Part shown: positions 55,495 to 64,000 of the stretch, one piece after another
How the letters are laid out: each line of letters opens with the position of its first letter
How positions within the stretch are numbered: position 1 is the stretch's first letter
Origin: Fretibacter rubidus
GTDB lineage: Bacteria > Pseudomonadota > Alphaproteobacteria > Caulobacterales > Maricaulaceae
NCBI RefSeq assembly: GCF_041429785.1
Contig: NZ_CP163423.1
Coordinates: forward strand, 2,976,001-3,040,000
Direction of reading: 5' to 3'
Length of the DNA: 64,000 nucleotides
Translations under genes and position numbers: made by a program
The notes under the pieces: model-generated
Told to the model about the DNA's origin: nothing
What the model saw: only the letters and a program-made list of their open reading frames with translations
Database searches by the model: none

Positions 55495-56739
55495 ATGTTA
55501 AATAAATATTACGAGATACCGCTGCTGCTTCTGGTCATCATTGGCGCTGTCTTGGCTTTTGCCTTTTGGGGACTTGGCCTGTCAGGACTTGTTGAACCTG
55601 TGCGCATGGGTGATATTTATTTGTCAAAATCTATCGCGGGACTGGCCAAAGACGCGCTGTTTGTGCCGCTAAAGCCCGTTATGTATGCTTTGATCATCTT
55701 GTCCATTGCGGCGTCGATTGCGGTGTCACGCGGCGGCATGGGGGCGAAATTTATCCGTGTCTTAGGCTTTTTTATTGGCTTCTCCCTAATTGGCGTCGTG
55801 GTTGCAGTGACGGCGCATAGCCTGTTCCCACTCGATGTGTTTGACACACCTGATGCTTTGGGTCTGACAAGTTCAGCGACAGTCGAGGCCATCCCGTTCA
55901 TGCAAAAAATTTACGGGGTTTTCACTAGCCCGCTGATGATTTCTATTTATGCTGGTATTCTACTGGGGCGCGCCCTAAAGCGGCTAGAGGCCAAGCATCC
56001 CGGTATTGGACAGCAGGCGGATATCGTCTCTGATATGTTCATTAAGGGCTTTATCAAATTTCTTTGGATTACGATTCCCCTCGCTGTGTTCGGCTCTTTG
56101 ACCCTCGCGTTAAACCGTCCGGGTGGATGGGAATCGCTTAAGCAGCTGTTTTCCATCGTGCCTGTTTATGTCGGGTCGATGTTGGTTGTGTGGCTGCTCA
56201 TGGTCTTGATTAGCTCGCGTATTTTAGGCCATGGTTTTGGCTTCATGCGGCGCGCCCTTGTCCCTCAGGCTGTCGTGGCATTGGCGACAAGCTCGAGCAT
56301 GGCGACGCTGCCCGCCACCCGCATCGCCTGTGACCAACTGGGCGCAAATGCCGATGAGGCGACACCGTTTTACACAGTTGGCGCAACAATCAATATGGTT
56401 GGCACGCTGATGGGTCTGACGTTTATCACGCTTTACGGCATGGACGCCTACGGTGTTGAGGTGGCCCTCGTTGACCGTATTATTGTGGCCTTCCAAAGCA
56501 TGGTTTACGCGACCTCAGCGGCGGGTGTGCCCAGCGCCTCCATCGTTCTGGTTCAGGAACTCTTGACCAGCCAAGGGGTGACGAGCGAGTTTGCGACCTA
56601 TGTCACAGGCATTATCATTACCATTGATACCCTTATTTTGGACCGTATGCGCACGATGCTCAACACACAATCAGACAGCATGAGCACAGCCAATGGTCTG
56701 AAGCTTTATTACAAAACACCAAAGACAATGGTCGATTAG
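55495..56739 (+). CDS. SDF-type dicarboxylate/amino acid:cation symporter
   Basis: Glutamate-transporter-like protein of 414 residues with eight hydrophobic segments and two hairpins. Serine-rich hairpin ATSSSMATLP (264-273). TM8 keeps the residues that bind amino-acid substrate in GltPh: D383, R386, T387, N390 and D394 in ILDRMRTMLNTQSD. TM7, however, reads N300-M-V302-G-T instead of NMDGT, so an Asp of a sodium site is replaced by Val. The start ATG 55495 has GGGGA 5 bases upstream; the TTG at 55483 is rejected. The esterase gene follows 9 bases after the stop. Confidence 0.9.
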   Translation: MLNKYYEIPLLLLVIIGAVLAFAFWGLGLSGLVEPVRMGDIYLSKSIAGLAKDALFVPLKPVMYALIILSIAASIAVSRGGMGAKFIRVLGFFIGFSLIGVVVAVTAHSLFPLDVFDTPDALGLTSSATVEAIPFMQKIYGVFTSPLMISIYAGILLGRALKRLEAKHPGIGQQADIVSDMFIKGFIKFLWITIPLAVFGSLTLALNRPGGWESLKQLFSIVPVYVGSMLVVWLLMVLISSRILGHGFGFMRRALVPQAVVALATSSSMATLPATRIACDQLGANADEATPFYTVGATINMVGTLMGLTFITLYGMDAYGVEVALVDRIIVAFQSMVYATSAAGVPSASIVLVQELLTSQGVTSEFATYVTGIIITIDTLILDRMRTMLNTQSDSMSTANGLKLYYKTPKTMVD

Positions 56740-56748
56740 GGGCGGTTG

Positions 56749-58518
56749 ATGACAAAAAGATTCGTTTGGGCTCTATCGGCTGCACTCTTGCTTAGCGCCT
56801 GTGGGAGCGGTGAAAAAACAACACCGTCTGCCGTCATCAATACGCCGCAAGGCCCCGTGCAAGGGGTGGTGTCAGAAGCAGGTATTACCAACGTCAAAGG
56901 CATACCCTTTGCACAGCCCCCAGTTGGAGATTTACGCTGGCGACCACCTGTTGCGCCAACGGCTTGGGCCGAGACGCGCGACGCGACAGAATTCGCGCCC
57001 ATGTGTATGCAAAAACAAGGCAGCGGCACAGGCGGTTTTTTAGACCGCATTGTCGACGGATCAGGATTATCAGCGATAAAACGCGCATTGGTCAAACGGG
57101 TTGCAGCCAGCCTGCCCGTCTCAGAAATTTCCGAAGACTGCCTGTATCTGAACATCCGCACACCTGCGGCTAGCCCCGAAGCCCCCCTGCCCGTTATGGT
57201 ATGGATACATGGGGGCGGGCATCAATTCGGGTCGGGTGATTTTTCTTATTATCAATCCGATGTATTGCCCAGCCACGGCGTGGTCTTGGTCACACTTAAT
57301 TACCGTCTTGGGGCGTTTGGATATCTGGCTCACCCCGCCCTTTCCGCTGATGACCCGCGCGGTGTGTCGGGCAATTACGGCACATTGGATCAAATTGCCG
57401 CCCTTGAGTGGGTAGAAGGTAACATTAGCGCTTACGGCGGCGACCCAGATAATGTCACGATTTTTGGCGAAAGTGCGGGCGCATGGTCTGTGACGGAGCT
57501 CATGGCAAGCCCGCTGGCCAAAGGCTTATTTGATAAAGCCATCGGTCAAAGCGGGGCGTCGACCTATCATATGGGGCAAATGAGCGGTGACGGCGTGGTA
57601 TGGGTCAGCGGTTATGCCTCTGCGAAAAAGCTCGATAACGTCTTAGGTCTTGATAACCCGTCGGCAAGCGAGTTGCGCGCCCTGCCCGCTCAAACCATAA
57701 TTGATGCGGTGACAGAGGAGATTACAGACGGCTTTCATCATAATCGCGACGGCGTTGTTTTTCCCGATAACGTCGGCATTGCGTTAAAGACGGGGCGTTA
57801 CCACGCGGTTCCAACGCTATTGGGATATAACGCCGATGAAGGCAGTTTGTTTTACCCAACGGACCAAGAACCAACCGTCTGGATGGAAGGCTTTCCAAAG
57901 GACGGCAGCCGTGACGATATGATTGCGGCGCTATCGGAGCATTTCCCGACACAAGCCGAAACACTGGTTGATCTTTATAATTTGGACGGCGGCGAAGAGG
58001 CGCTGTTTCAGGGTGGTATGGATATGATGGGAGACGAGATTTTTGGCGTCAATGTGCGCTACGTGGCGCAAATATCAGAACGCAACGCGCAGCCTGCTTG
58101 GCTTTATACATTTAACCGAGTGCCGCCATCGGATAGTCAAACGATTGGGGCTTATCACGCGGCGGAACTGCCATTTGTCTTTGATAGTCACGAGCCGATT
58201 TTAGGGCTATCAGATGAAGATGAGGCACTGACCGCGGTTATGGTCGATTATTGGACAGATTTTGCCAAGACAGGCAATCCCAACGGCACAGCGCTCATAG
58301 ACTGGCCGCAATATCAGGGTCAAAATTGGATGGCGTTTGAAGCCAATACGGGCGAGCAAACACGCCTAATTACTAACCACCGCAAAGAAAAATTAGACGC
58401 TCTATCCGAAGGGCTTTCAAAAAAGTTGACCGACTTACAGGACTGGCAGGCGACGAATGCTATTCGTCCTCAAAGCTCACAAGGCTCTGCCGTGTCCGGT
58501 TCACCACAAGCCGAGTAA
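56749..58518 (+). CDS. Carboxylesterase type B, lipoprotein
   Basis: Alpha/beta-hydrolase esterase of 589 residues. Lipoprotein signal MTKRFVWALSAALLLSAC (C18). Carboxylesterase signatures: GIPFAQPPVGDLRW, SEDCLYLNI, the oxyanion hole WIHGGGHQFGSG, nucleophile S242 in GESAG, acid in NADEGSLF and His in AYHAAELPFVF. Substrate unknown. ATG 56749 follows AGGGGCGGTTG. Its C-terminal 59 bases overlap the convergent nitrilase gene. Likely co-transcribed with the symporter. Confidence 0.9.
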   Translation: MTKRFVWALSAALLLSACGSGEKTTPSAVINTPQGPVQGVVSEAGITNVKGIPFAQPPVGDLRWRPPVAPTAWAETRDATEFAPMCMQKQGSGTGGFLDRIVDGSGLSAIKRALVKRVAASLPVSEISEDCLYLNIRTPAASPEAPLPVMVWIHGGGHQFGSGDFSYYQSDVLPSHGVVLVTLNYRLGAFGYLAHPALSADDPRGVSGNYGTLDQIAALEWVEGNISAYGGDPDNVTIFGESAGAWSVTELMASPLAKGLFDKAIGQSGASTYHMGQMSGDGVVWVSGYASAKKLDNVLGLDNPSASELRALPAQTIIDAVTEEITDGFHHNRDGVVFPDNVGIALKTGRYHAVPTLLGYNADEGSLFYPTDQEPTVWMEGFPKDGSRDDMIAALSEHFPTQAETLVDLYNLDGGEEALFQGGMDMMGDEIFGVNVRYVAQISERNAQPAWLYTFNRVPPSDSQTIGAYHAAELPFVFDSHEPILGLSDEDEALTAVMVDYWTDFAKTGNPNGTALIDWPQYQGQNWMAFEANTGEQTRLITNHRKEKLDALSEGLSKKLTDLQDWQATNAIRPQSSQGSAVSGSPQAE

Positions 58519-59413
58519 CATCGGGGCGCGAATAATGTCCGCTGGGATCGAAATTTTGACGCTCTCGCCGGACAAAGGCAGGGTCTAATTCTGCATATCG
58601 AATAGCTGTCTCGCCCACGAGTGGCGGCAGCACCCAAGACCCGTCTGGCGCAGCGATACAGGATCCACCATTAGCCGGCATATCGGATAATCCCGCCTTT
58701 ATTTGCGCCGCATATGGCATATCATCGGGCACATCATCAGCCCTGAAAATAGCGGATACCCCCACGCAATAGCTGCGTCCTTCTTTTGCTAAAACGGGCA
58801 TTAGATCATGAGTATTACGGTCATTGCCGGGCCAGCAGCTAATATGGAGATCTTCGCCTTGCGCATAAAGGGCCGCGCGAGAGAGTGGCATCCAGTTTTC
58901 CCAACAATTTAGCCCGCCCACAGTAAACGCACCCAATTTATGCGTGACCAGGCCCGCACCGTCACCGGGTGACCAAACGAGGCGTTCTTCATAAGTCGGC
59001 TGTAATTTGCGGTGACAAGACTGGATAACGCCGCCCGCATCAATGTAAATATAACTGCAATAAAGCGAATGGCCACTGCGATCAGAGGCACGCTCAATGA
59101 CGCCCAAATAGCACGCCATGCTCGCCTGTTTAAGGGCGGTGCAGACATCATCTAAATCCCCGCGCTCTACCACAATGGCCTGATCAGAATAGAGCGCAAA
59201 TAAATCTTTTTGACGCGGGTCATCAAAGGCTGCGCCGCCTGTCGCTTCCACCCAAAATGGGTAACCAGGCACAAAGCCTTCTGAAAAAACAATCAAATCG
59301 GCCTTGTTTCTGGCTGCGGTTTGGATTGTTTCAATAACTTTTTTCAGACCCAACTGCCTGTTCATCCAAGCGGGAGCAAGTTGCGGTAGGGCGATAGTCA
59401 ATGTTTGGTTCAT
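58460..59413 (-). CDS. Nitrilase-type carbon-nitrogen hydrolase
   Basis: 317 residues with the complete Glu-Lys-Cys triad: E45 (VFSEGFVPGYPFW), K136 (HRKLQPTYEERLVW) and C170 (GGLNCWENWMPL). The pattern after the catalytic Lys (PTYEERLVWSPGDG) and after Cys (CWENWMPL) matches true nitrilases and cyanide-type hydrolases rather than amidases, so nitrile-to-acid conversion is likely. Substrate unknown. The 3' end overlaps the esterase gene by 59 bases on the other strand. Confidence 0.88.
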   Translation of the reverse strand: MNQTLTIALPQLAPAWMNRQLGLKKVIETIQTAARNKADLIVFSEGFVPGYPFWVEATGGAAFDDPRQKDLFALYSDQAIVVERGDLDDVCTALKQASMACYLGVIERASDRSGHSLYCSYIYIDAGGVIQSCHRKLQPTYEERLVWSPGDGAGLVTHKLGAFTVGGLNCWENWMPLSRAALYAQGEDLHISCWPGNDRNTHDLMPVLAKEGRSYCVGVSAIFRADDVPDDMPYAAQIKAGLSDMPANGGSCIAAPDGSWVLPPLVGETAIRYAELDPAFVRRERQNFDPSGHYSRPDVTRLVVNRTRQSLVSFEDE

Positions 59414-59529
59414 AGCTCTCTTTTAGGGCGGGAACTTCGTCTTAGGAAGGCTTTATTAACTGTGTTCGCTGACGGAATAGAAAGGAATAATCCCTATACG
59501 TTTTTATAAATCCAAAGCGTGGGGCTATC

Positions 59530-60948
59530 ATGGCAAAGCTAAATTTACTGAAAACGACAATGCTTAACTATAAGCGTTCTGAGGATGGCAATTTCGCCAC
59601 AATGGCGATTTTCGTCTCATCATTATTGATTATGGGTATTGGCATTGCTGTGGATACAGCGGGACTGACCAAACAAAGTCGCGGTCTTCAAGATAGCTTG
59701 GACGGTGCTGTATTAGCTGCGGCTTCATCAGGTGAAACAAACCCAACAAAGCTTAAAAAAATCGTCAAGCAAACGATTAAGCAAAACAACACCCATGGCT
59801 GGACAATGAAAACCAATGTGAGCGTTGTGAATGATGAAATTTCAGCAACAGCAAGCACAAAATATAGCCCAATGATTTTGGGCATGTTTGGTAAAAAAGA
59901 TTTCAAAGTCGAAGTCAAATCTGCCGCGCCTATTGCCCAAGAAATGCCGCTTAATATCGCCATGGTTTTAGACAGGACCGGGTCTATGAGTGGATCTAAT
60001 ATGTCGGATTTGCAAGATTCAGCCAAAGCTTTGGTGCAAATCGTCAGAGATTTCAAAAATCCCAACAGCCGCATTTCCGTTGTTCCGTTTAGTAATTACG
60101 TTAATATTGGCATGTCTCGCCGCAATGCATCATGGATGAACGTCCCCGCAGACGGCACATCAGGGCCAGCACCCGCATGCTACGCGGAAACAACTTACAG
60201 CAATTCAGGATGCACGACCCATCAAGAAACACGGTATTCTGATGGCGTTCCGTATCAGGCCACTATAAGTACATGCAGCGGTGAAACATGGACGCCGACT
60301 GGAAACACAATTTGCCCACCTGCACCAACCATTACTTGGAACGGCTGCGCGGGATCACGTGACGCGCCAGATAATCTACTGGCCGATGCGGGAGCAGGAA
60401 ACCGTATTGGCGGCGCGATGAATGAGTTTTGCGGAGAAGAAATACTCCCCCTTGAAACTGACCTTAGTGTTGTTGACACAAAAATTGACAGCCTGACCGC
60501 CTCGGGTAGCACATATATTCCATCAGGACTTATCTGGGGATGGCGCACATTAACGCCTAACGCCCCCTTTACAGAGGCGTCAAGCTCCTCTGCTGATGCG
60601 GTAAAGGCCGTGGTTTTGATGACGGATGGTGCCAACACAATGACCCAGACTGCTCGCTTTGGCGGAACGGAAAAAACATATCATTATCCATATGGCCCCT
60701 CAAATGTGACGGCCAATGATGAGGCGACAGATCGTATCATCGGGATTTGCGACAACATCAAAGCCGACGGTATTGCAGTCTACACAGTGGCCTATAAATT
60801 GCCTGGCGCATCTAAAAAGATTTACGATACCCTTGAGTCATGTGCCAGTAATCCAGCATCTGCCTTTAAAGCGAAAAACAAGAAACAGTTGAAAAAAGCT
60901 TTTGAGGATATTGGCCGGAATTTACAAACGGTCCGTTTATCGCGATAA
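59530..60948 (+). CDS. TadG-like pilus-assembly vWA protein
   Basis: 472 residues. An N-terminal TadE/TadG segment ([47 protein letters not shown] in pieces) with a membrane helix at about 24-44, then a von Willebrand A domain with MIDAS D148-R-T-G-S152 and LMTDGANTM, interrupted by a Cys-rich insertion (about 200-300). Family members belong to tad pilus systems or stand alone; no tad genes flank this one. A terminator follows its stop. Confidence 0.86.
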   Translation: MAKLNLLKTTMLNYKRSEDGNFATMAIFVSSLLIMGIGIAVDTAGLTKQSRGLQDSLDGAVLAAASSGETNPTKLKKIVKQTIKQNNTHGWTMKTNVSVVNDEISATASTKYSPMILGMFGKKDFKVEVKSAAPIAQEMPLNIAMVLDRTGSMSGSNMSDLQDSAKALVQIVRDFKNPNSRISVVPFSNYVNIGMSRRNASWMNVPADGTSGPAPACYAETTYSNSGCTTHQETRYSDGVPYQATISTCSGETWTPTGNTICPPAPTITWNGCAGSRDAPDNLLADAGAGNRIGGAMNEFCGEEILPLETDLSVVDTKIDSLTASGSTYIPSGLIWGWRTLTPNAPFTEASSSSADAVKAVVLMTDGANTMTQTARFGGTEKTYHYPYGPSNVTANDEATDRIIGICDNIKADGIAVYTVAYKLPGASKKIYDTLESCASNPASAFKAKNKKQLKKAFEDIGRNLQTVRLSR

Positions 60949-60967
60949 GCAGAGTAAATTGGTTTTC

Positions 60968-60994
60968 AAAGGCTGCCAATCGGCAGCCTTTTTT
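60968..60994 (+). terminator. Terminator after TadG-like gene
   Basis: Stem AAGGCTGCC (60969-60977)/GGCAGCCTT (60982-60990), 4-base loop, followed by four more T. Classic rho-independent form. Confidence 0.88.
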
Positions 60995-61102
60995 ATGATG
61001 TCATATCGATTGATTGCCCATGAAAAGGGGTTGATAACACCCTTGCTATCACGCTGCGAGAACGCTAAACGCGCGAAAAATAATGCTACGCTAGAGGCTC
61101 CT

Positions 61103-61636
61103 ATGGATATGTCCAAAATCCCCGCTGGTGAGAACCCGCCGGAAGATGTTAATGTCATTATTGAAGTCCCCTTAGGGGGGGAGCCGATTAAATATGAAAT
61201 GGACAAGGCCTCTGGCGCGATGTTCGTAGATCGTTTCCTTTATACCTCCATGCGCTATCCGTGTAATTACGGGTTTATTCCCCATACTTTGTCAGATGAC
61301 GGTGACCCCACAGATGTCTTGGTGGTCGGGCAGCGTGCCCTTGTCCCGGGCGCTGTTATACGCGCGCGGCCCGTCGGCGTTTTAATGATGGAAGATGAAG
61401 CCGGCATAGACGAGAAGATTGTGGCTGTGCCGCATCAAAAGCTTACGCCTTATTATGACAAAATTCAAAACTACACAGATTTGCCGCAAGTCCTACAAGA
61501 CCGCATCCCGCATTTCTTTGCCCATTACAAAGATTTGGAAAAAGAGAAATGGGTCAAGGTTCTTGGTTGGGACTCGCGCGAGAAGGCACATGAGCTTATA
61601 CTATCGGGAATAAAGTCACATAACGCCGCTGCCTAA
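61103..61636 (+). CDS. ppa: Inorganic pyrophosphatase
   Basis: Soluble family I pyrophosphatase, 177 residues, drives biosynthetic reactions by hydrolysing PPi. Start ATG 61103 follows AGAGG; the longer ORF from 60902 would read through the preceding terminator. Active-site features: [29 protein letters not shown], the D-x-D-P-x-D metal site in [11 protein letters not shown], and the late [17 protein letters not shown]. Confidence 0.95.
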   Translation: MDMSKIPAGENPPEDVNVIIEVPLGGEPIKYEMDKASGAMFVDRFLYTSMRYPCNYGFIPHTLSDDGDPTDVLVVGQRALVPGAVIRARPVGVLMMEDEAGIDEKIVAVPHQKLTPYYDKIQNYTDLPQVLQDRIPHFFAHYKDLEKEKWVKVLGWDSREKAHELILSGIKSHNAAA

Positions 61637-61676
61637 GCGCTCTATCGGGCGACTTTAATGCGTGATATGAGCTCCT

Positions 61677-62882
61677 ATGCCAACGACGCTTTTACAGACA
61701 ACAGACTTTACCGCAGGGGCCACACCAGCCCCACAGGATAGCCGCGTCAACATTTTGGGCTTTAGCAAAAAAGAGCTGCAAGACGCAATGGCTGACATTG
61801 GTGTTGAGCCAAAAAAGCAGCGCATGCGTGCCAGTCAAATTTTCCAATGGATGTATCATCACGGCGTGCGTGATTTTTCCGCCATGACCAATATCGCCAA
61901 ACCCATGCAGGCCAAACTCGCGCAACATTTCAGCCTTGAGCGCCCCGAGATTATTGAGCGTCAAGTCAGTGTCGACGGAACCCGCAAATACCTTATTCGT
62001 ATGGCCCCTGGCATAGAGGTTGAGAGTGTCTTTATTCCTGATGTATCAAAGACGGGAGCGCTTTGCGTCTCTTCTCAAGTCGGTTGCACGCTAACTTGTA
62101 CGTTTTGTCACACAGGCACACAGCGCCTTGTGCGGAACCTCACAGCGCGCGAAATTATCCTACAAATTATCATTGCCCGCGATGATTTGGATGAATGGCC
62201 AACGCAGCAGGAAAACCGCAAGCTGACGAACATCGTCTTTATGGGCATGGGCGAACCACTTTATAATACAGAGCAGGTTTGCCAAGCCGTTGACATTATG
62301 TCCAATGAAACAGGCCTGTCCATTGGACGGCGGCGGGTGACCGTCTCCACATCGGGCGTTGTACCTGAAATCGCCCATGTCGGACGGCGCACCGGGGCGA
62401 TGCTCGCCATATCGCTTCACGCAGCTAATGATGCTTTGCGCGAAAAAATCATGCCAATTAACCGCAAATATCCACTCGCGGAACTCATGCAGGCCTGCCG
62501 TGATTATCCGGGGCTGTCTAACGCGCGGCGCATTACGTTTGAATATGTAATGCTAAAAGGCATTAACGACAGCCCGAAACATGCGCGAGAATTAATTACT
62601 TTGCTGCAAGGCATTCCTGCCAAAGTGAACCTGATCCCGTTTAATCCGTGGCCTGGCAGTGAATATGAATGCTCTGATTGGGAAACGATTGAACGCTTCG
62701 GCGTTATTGTGAATAAATCAGGGCTCGCCGCGCCCATCCGCACCCCCCGTGGCCGTGATATCTTGGCCGCCTGCGGACAATTGAAATCCGAGTCTGAAAA
62801 GATGCGCGCCAGCGAAAGACGCGCTTTAGAAAAAGCCGCGCAAAGCGAGGCGATTACAGATGCATCCCCCCTCAAAGAATAA
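61677..62882 (+). CDS. rlmN: Dual-specificity RNA methyltransferase RlmN
   Basis: Radical SAM enzyme making m2A2503 in 23S rRNA and m2A37 in tRNA; 401 residues. Cluster cysteines C137, C141 and C144 (CTLTCTFC); C130 in LCVSSQVGC matches E. coli C118, and the other catalytic Cys lies in [56 protein letters not shown] are family motifs. An N-terminal extension of about 20 residues precedes the core. ATG 61677 follows the ppa stop by 41 bases. Confidence 0.95.
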   Translation: MPTTLLQTTDFTAGATPAPQDSRVNILGFSKKELQDAMADIGVEPKKQRMRASQIFQWMYHHGVRDFSAMTNIAKPMQAKLAQHFSLERPEIIERQVSVDGTRKYLIRMAPGIEVESVFIPDVSKTGALCVSSQVGCTLTCTFCHTGTQRLVRNLTAREIILQIIIARDDLDEWPTQQENRKLTNIVFMGMGEPLYNTEQVCQAVDIMSNETGLSIGRRRVTVSTSGVVPEIAHVGRRTGAMLAISLHAANDALREKIMPINRKYPLAELMQACRDYPGLSNARRITFEYVMLKGINDSPKHARELITLLQGIPAKVNLIPFNPWPGSEYECSDWETIERFGVIVNKSGLAAPIRTPRGRDILAACGQLKSESEKMRASERRALEKAAQSEAITDASPLKE

Positions 62883-63009
62883 AGTGTAATGTTGATAATC
62901 TCACAGGGTATAGTTTGAAATAAAATCACGTCGCCGCATTATGGGCTTGATTTCAGACCATAATCATTTTTAACTAAATCGTTGGGTGTGGGGCCGACGG
63001 AAACGCTAA

Positions 63010-63021
63010 TTATCCGGATAA
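63010..63021. promoter_or_regulatory. Palindrome TTATCCGGATAA over the ribosome site
   Basis: Perfect 12-base palindrome ending 4 bases before the DUF350 ATG; its GGA is the only candidate ribosome site. Possible operator or local structure control. Confidence 0.25.
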
Positions 63022-63025
63022 ATAT

Positions 63026-63439
63026 ATGGAACCCGCACTCAATAGCCTCGCCCAAGGTTTCCCTTGGCTGATTTTCTACCTTCTGGTTGTCACAGTCATC
63101 TACCTTGTTGGGATTGTGATTTACACATGGCTAACCCCGCATAAAGAGCTTAAGCTTGTCCAAGACGGCAATATGGCCGCCGCCGTTTCGTTTTCGGCGC
63201 TAGTCATTAGTTTGGCCCTGCCGTTAGCCGCCTGTCTAGTCAATAAAATAGGCCTGTTTGATGTTGCGCTATGGGGTACGGTCAGCCTGTTTTTGCAGTT
63301 ATTTTTATTCCGTATGACGGACGCGCTGTTCCGCGGTATGCCCGAGCGCATCGAAGCCGGCGAAGTCCCTGCGGCCACTGTGTTAGCCGCCTTTAAAATC
63401 GCAGGGTCTATTATGTTGGCCGTTGCGATTGTGGGCTAG
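63026..63439 (+). CDS. DUF350 membrane protein
   Basis: 137 residues with four hydrophobic segments: FPWLIFYLLVVTVIYLVGIVIY, AAAVSFSALVISLALPLAACL, FDVALWGTVSLFLQLFLF and a C-terminal TVLAAFKIAGSIMLAVAIV. The N-terminal and second segments fit DUF350, a small inner-membrane family of unknown function. Just after its stop (3 bases) begins a trypsin-like protease gene, so the two are an operon. Confidence 0.82.
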   Translation: MEPALNSLAQGFPWLIFYLLVVTVIYLVGIVIYTWLTPHKELKLVQDGNMAAAVSFSALVISLALPLAACLVNKIGLFDVALWGTVSLFLQLFLFRMTDALFRGMPERIEAGEVPAATVLAAFKIAGSIMLAVAIVG

Positions 63440-63442
63440 GCG

Positions 63443-64000
63443 ATGCGCTTTCGTATTCCCGATTGGTCTATTTATTTCCTAATCGTGTTTTTAATCTATG
63501 TGAACGCATCACGTAGTGCCCCTGAATTTGACGCCTCGACCCCGCCGCCAGAGCTGGGGCCGATGCTACCAGGACAAAGCCCGCGTGACACAACTGTTCT
63601 TGTTGAAATGGACGCGCCAAGTTCGGGTATCGGCACAGCCTTTGCTGTGGATGATAAAGGGACATGGTTGACCGCACGCCACGTCATTGACGGCTGTGAT
63701 AGTGTCGGTCTTAATTTGGGTGGCGGTAAAACACTGCGCGCGGATGCGGCGATTTCAAAAAACGCAGACATTGGTGTACTGCGGACAAAATGGAAACGTG
63801 ACCCGCTTGCCAGTGACTTATACTCCCGCCGCCAAATCGGAGAGCACGCCTATCTTATGGGGTTCCCGCAAGGACGCCCTGGTGAGGTGATTGGCGAGCT
63901 TTTAGGGCGTCACAGACTGCTTGTGCGTGGACGCTACCAGACAGAAGAAGCAATTTTGGCCTGGACCGAAGTCGGGCGTACACGCGGCTTGCGCGGCTCT
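63443..64000 (+). CDS. Trypsin-like serine peptidase, membrane-anchored (partial)
   Basis: First 186 residues only; the gene runs off the window. MRFRIPDWSIYFLIVFLIYV is one N-terminal membrane anchor. The protease fold starts near 60: SGIGTAFAVDDKGTWLTARHVIDGC gives catalytic H80, and NADIGVLR gives D109; the serine lies beyond the end. It resembles periplasmic trypsin/Deg-type domains. Starts 3 bases after the DUF350 stop, so coupled to it. Confidence 0.8.
   Translation, partial: MRFRIPDWSIYFLIVFLIYVNASRSAPEFDASTPPPELGPMLPGQSPRDTTVLVEMDAPSSGIGTAFAVDDKGTWLTARHVIDGCDSVGLNLGGGKTLRADAAISKNADIGVLRTKWKRDPLASDLYSRRQIGEHAYLMGFPQGRPGEVIGELLGRHRLLVRGRYQTEEAILAWTEVGRTRGLRGS

Noticed and set aside
60902-61102. 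Upstream extension of pyrophosphatase
   Set aside because: Crosses the clear terminator at 60968-60994; ATG 61103 has a ribosome site and matches family length.
1-64000. tRNA, rRNA, prophage, insertion sequence, origin
   Set aside because: No T-loop motif in a foldable context, no transposase or phage genes, no rRNA-like sequence found.

Overview
The window reads as one chromosomal stretch of an alphaproteobacterium. The closest match in style is the marine, stalk-forming Hyphomonadaceae/Maricaulales (Robiginitomaculum/Algimonas/Litorimonas type). This rests on gene content and order: bolA / J-domain / cobS / cobT, accA near xerD-aroK-aroB, lolA-xth, a three-gene pntAA-pntAB-pntB, a COX4-like gene next to pnt, and two intergenic palindromic repeat types typical of Alphaproteobacteria. 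Genus cannot be settled from the sequence alone. Nearly all of it is ordinary dense chromosome, with many 4-bp stop/start overlaps. I saw no tRNA, rRNA, CRISPR array, transposase or prophage.

Layout: 0-2.8 kb holds an AbgT transporter and cysK. 2.8-7.3 kb is a phage-shock (Psp) locus: a divergent pspF-like regulator, two very small proteins, pspA, pspB, pspC, a small secreted protein and a DUF2807/GIN-type envelope protein. 7.4-22 kb is housekeeping (mnmC, a TorF-type porin, accA, an M16 lipoprotein protease, xerD, aroK-aroB-CNNM/CBS-amidohydrolase). 21.9-25 kb is one large RTX/PPC repeat protein. 25-29 kb is bolA/dnaJ-like/cobS/cobT. 29-30 kb is a small AT-rich accessory insertion plus repeats. 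30-45 kb mixes thiE-like, yggS, an L,D-transpeptidase, an orphan response regulator, xth, lolA, an unusual RHH-TM-EF-hand protein, adenosine kinase, ATP-grasp, amidohydrolase, a GIY-YIG protein, nth and pnt. 45-64 kb has a sigma-54 response regulator, an outer-membrane porin, rph, hslO, trkH, a prolyl oligopeptidase, an SDF symporter, an esterase, a nitrilase, a TadG-like protein, ppa, rlmN, a DUF350 gene and a trypsin-like gene cut by the window end.

The most interesting item is the Psp locus. Its regulator is clearly a PspF orthologue by position and by its conserved N-terminus and HTH. It has nevertheless lost the GAFTGA loop, both arginine fingers, the sensor I Thr-Asn and the Walker B Asp-Glu, all of which a sigma-54 activator needs. 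No sigma-54 promoter is visible upstream of the operon, although an IHF-like site is. This looks like a phage-shock system rewired to a pseudo-ATPase regulator, with extra small proteins and a DUF2807 protein added. The same window carries an intact sigma-54 activator (45.3 kb), so the loss is specific to this protein. Other items worth attention are the membrane-tethered ribbon-helix-helix/EF-hand protein, the zinc-ribbon GIY-YIG protein, the AT-rich winged-helix-like gene behind a perfect palindrome, and an SDF symporter with an altered sodium-site motif.
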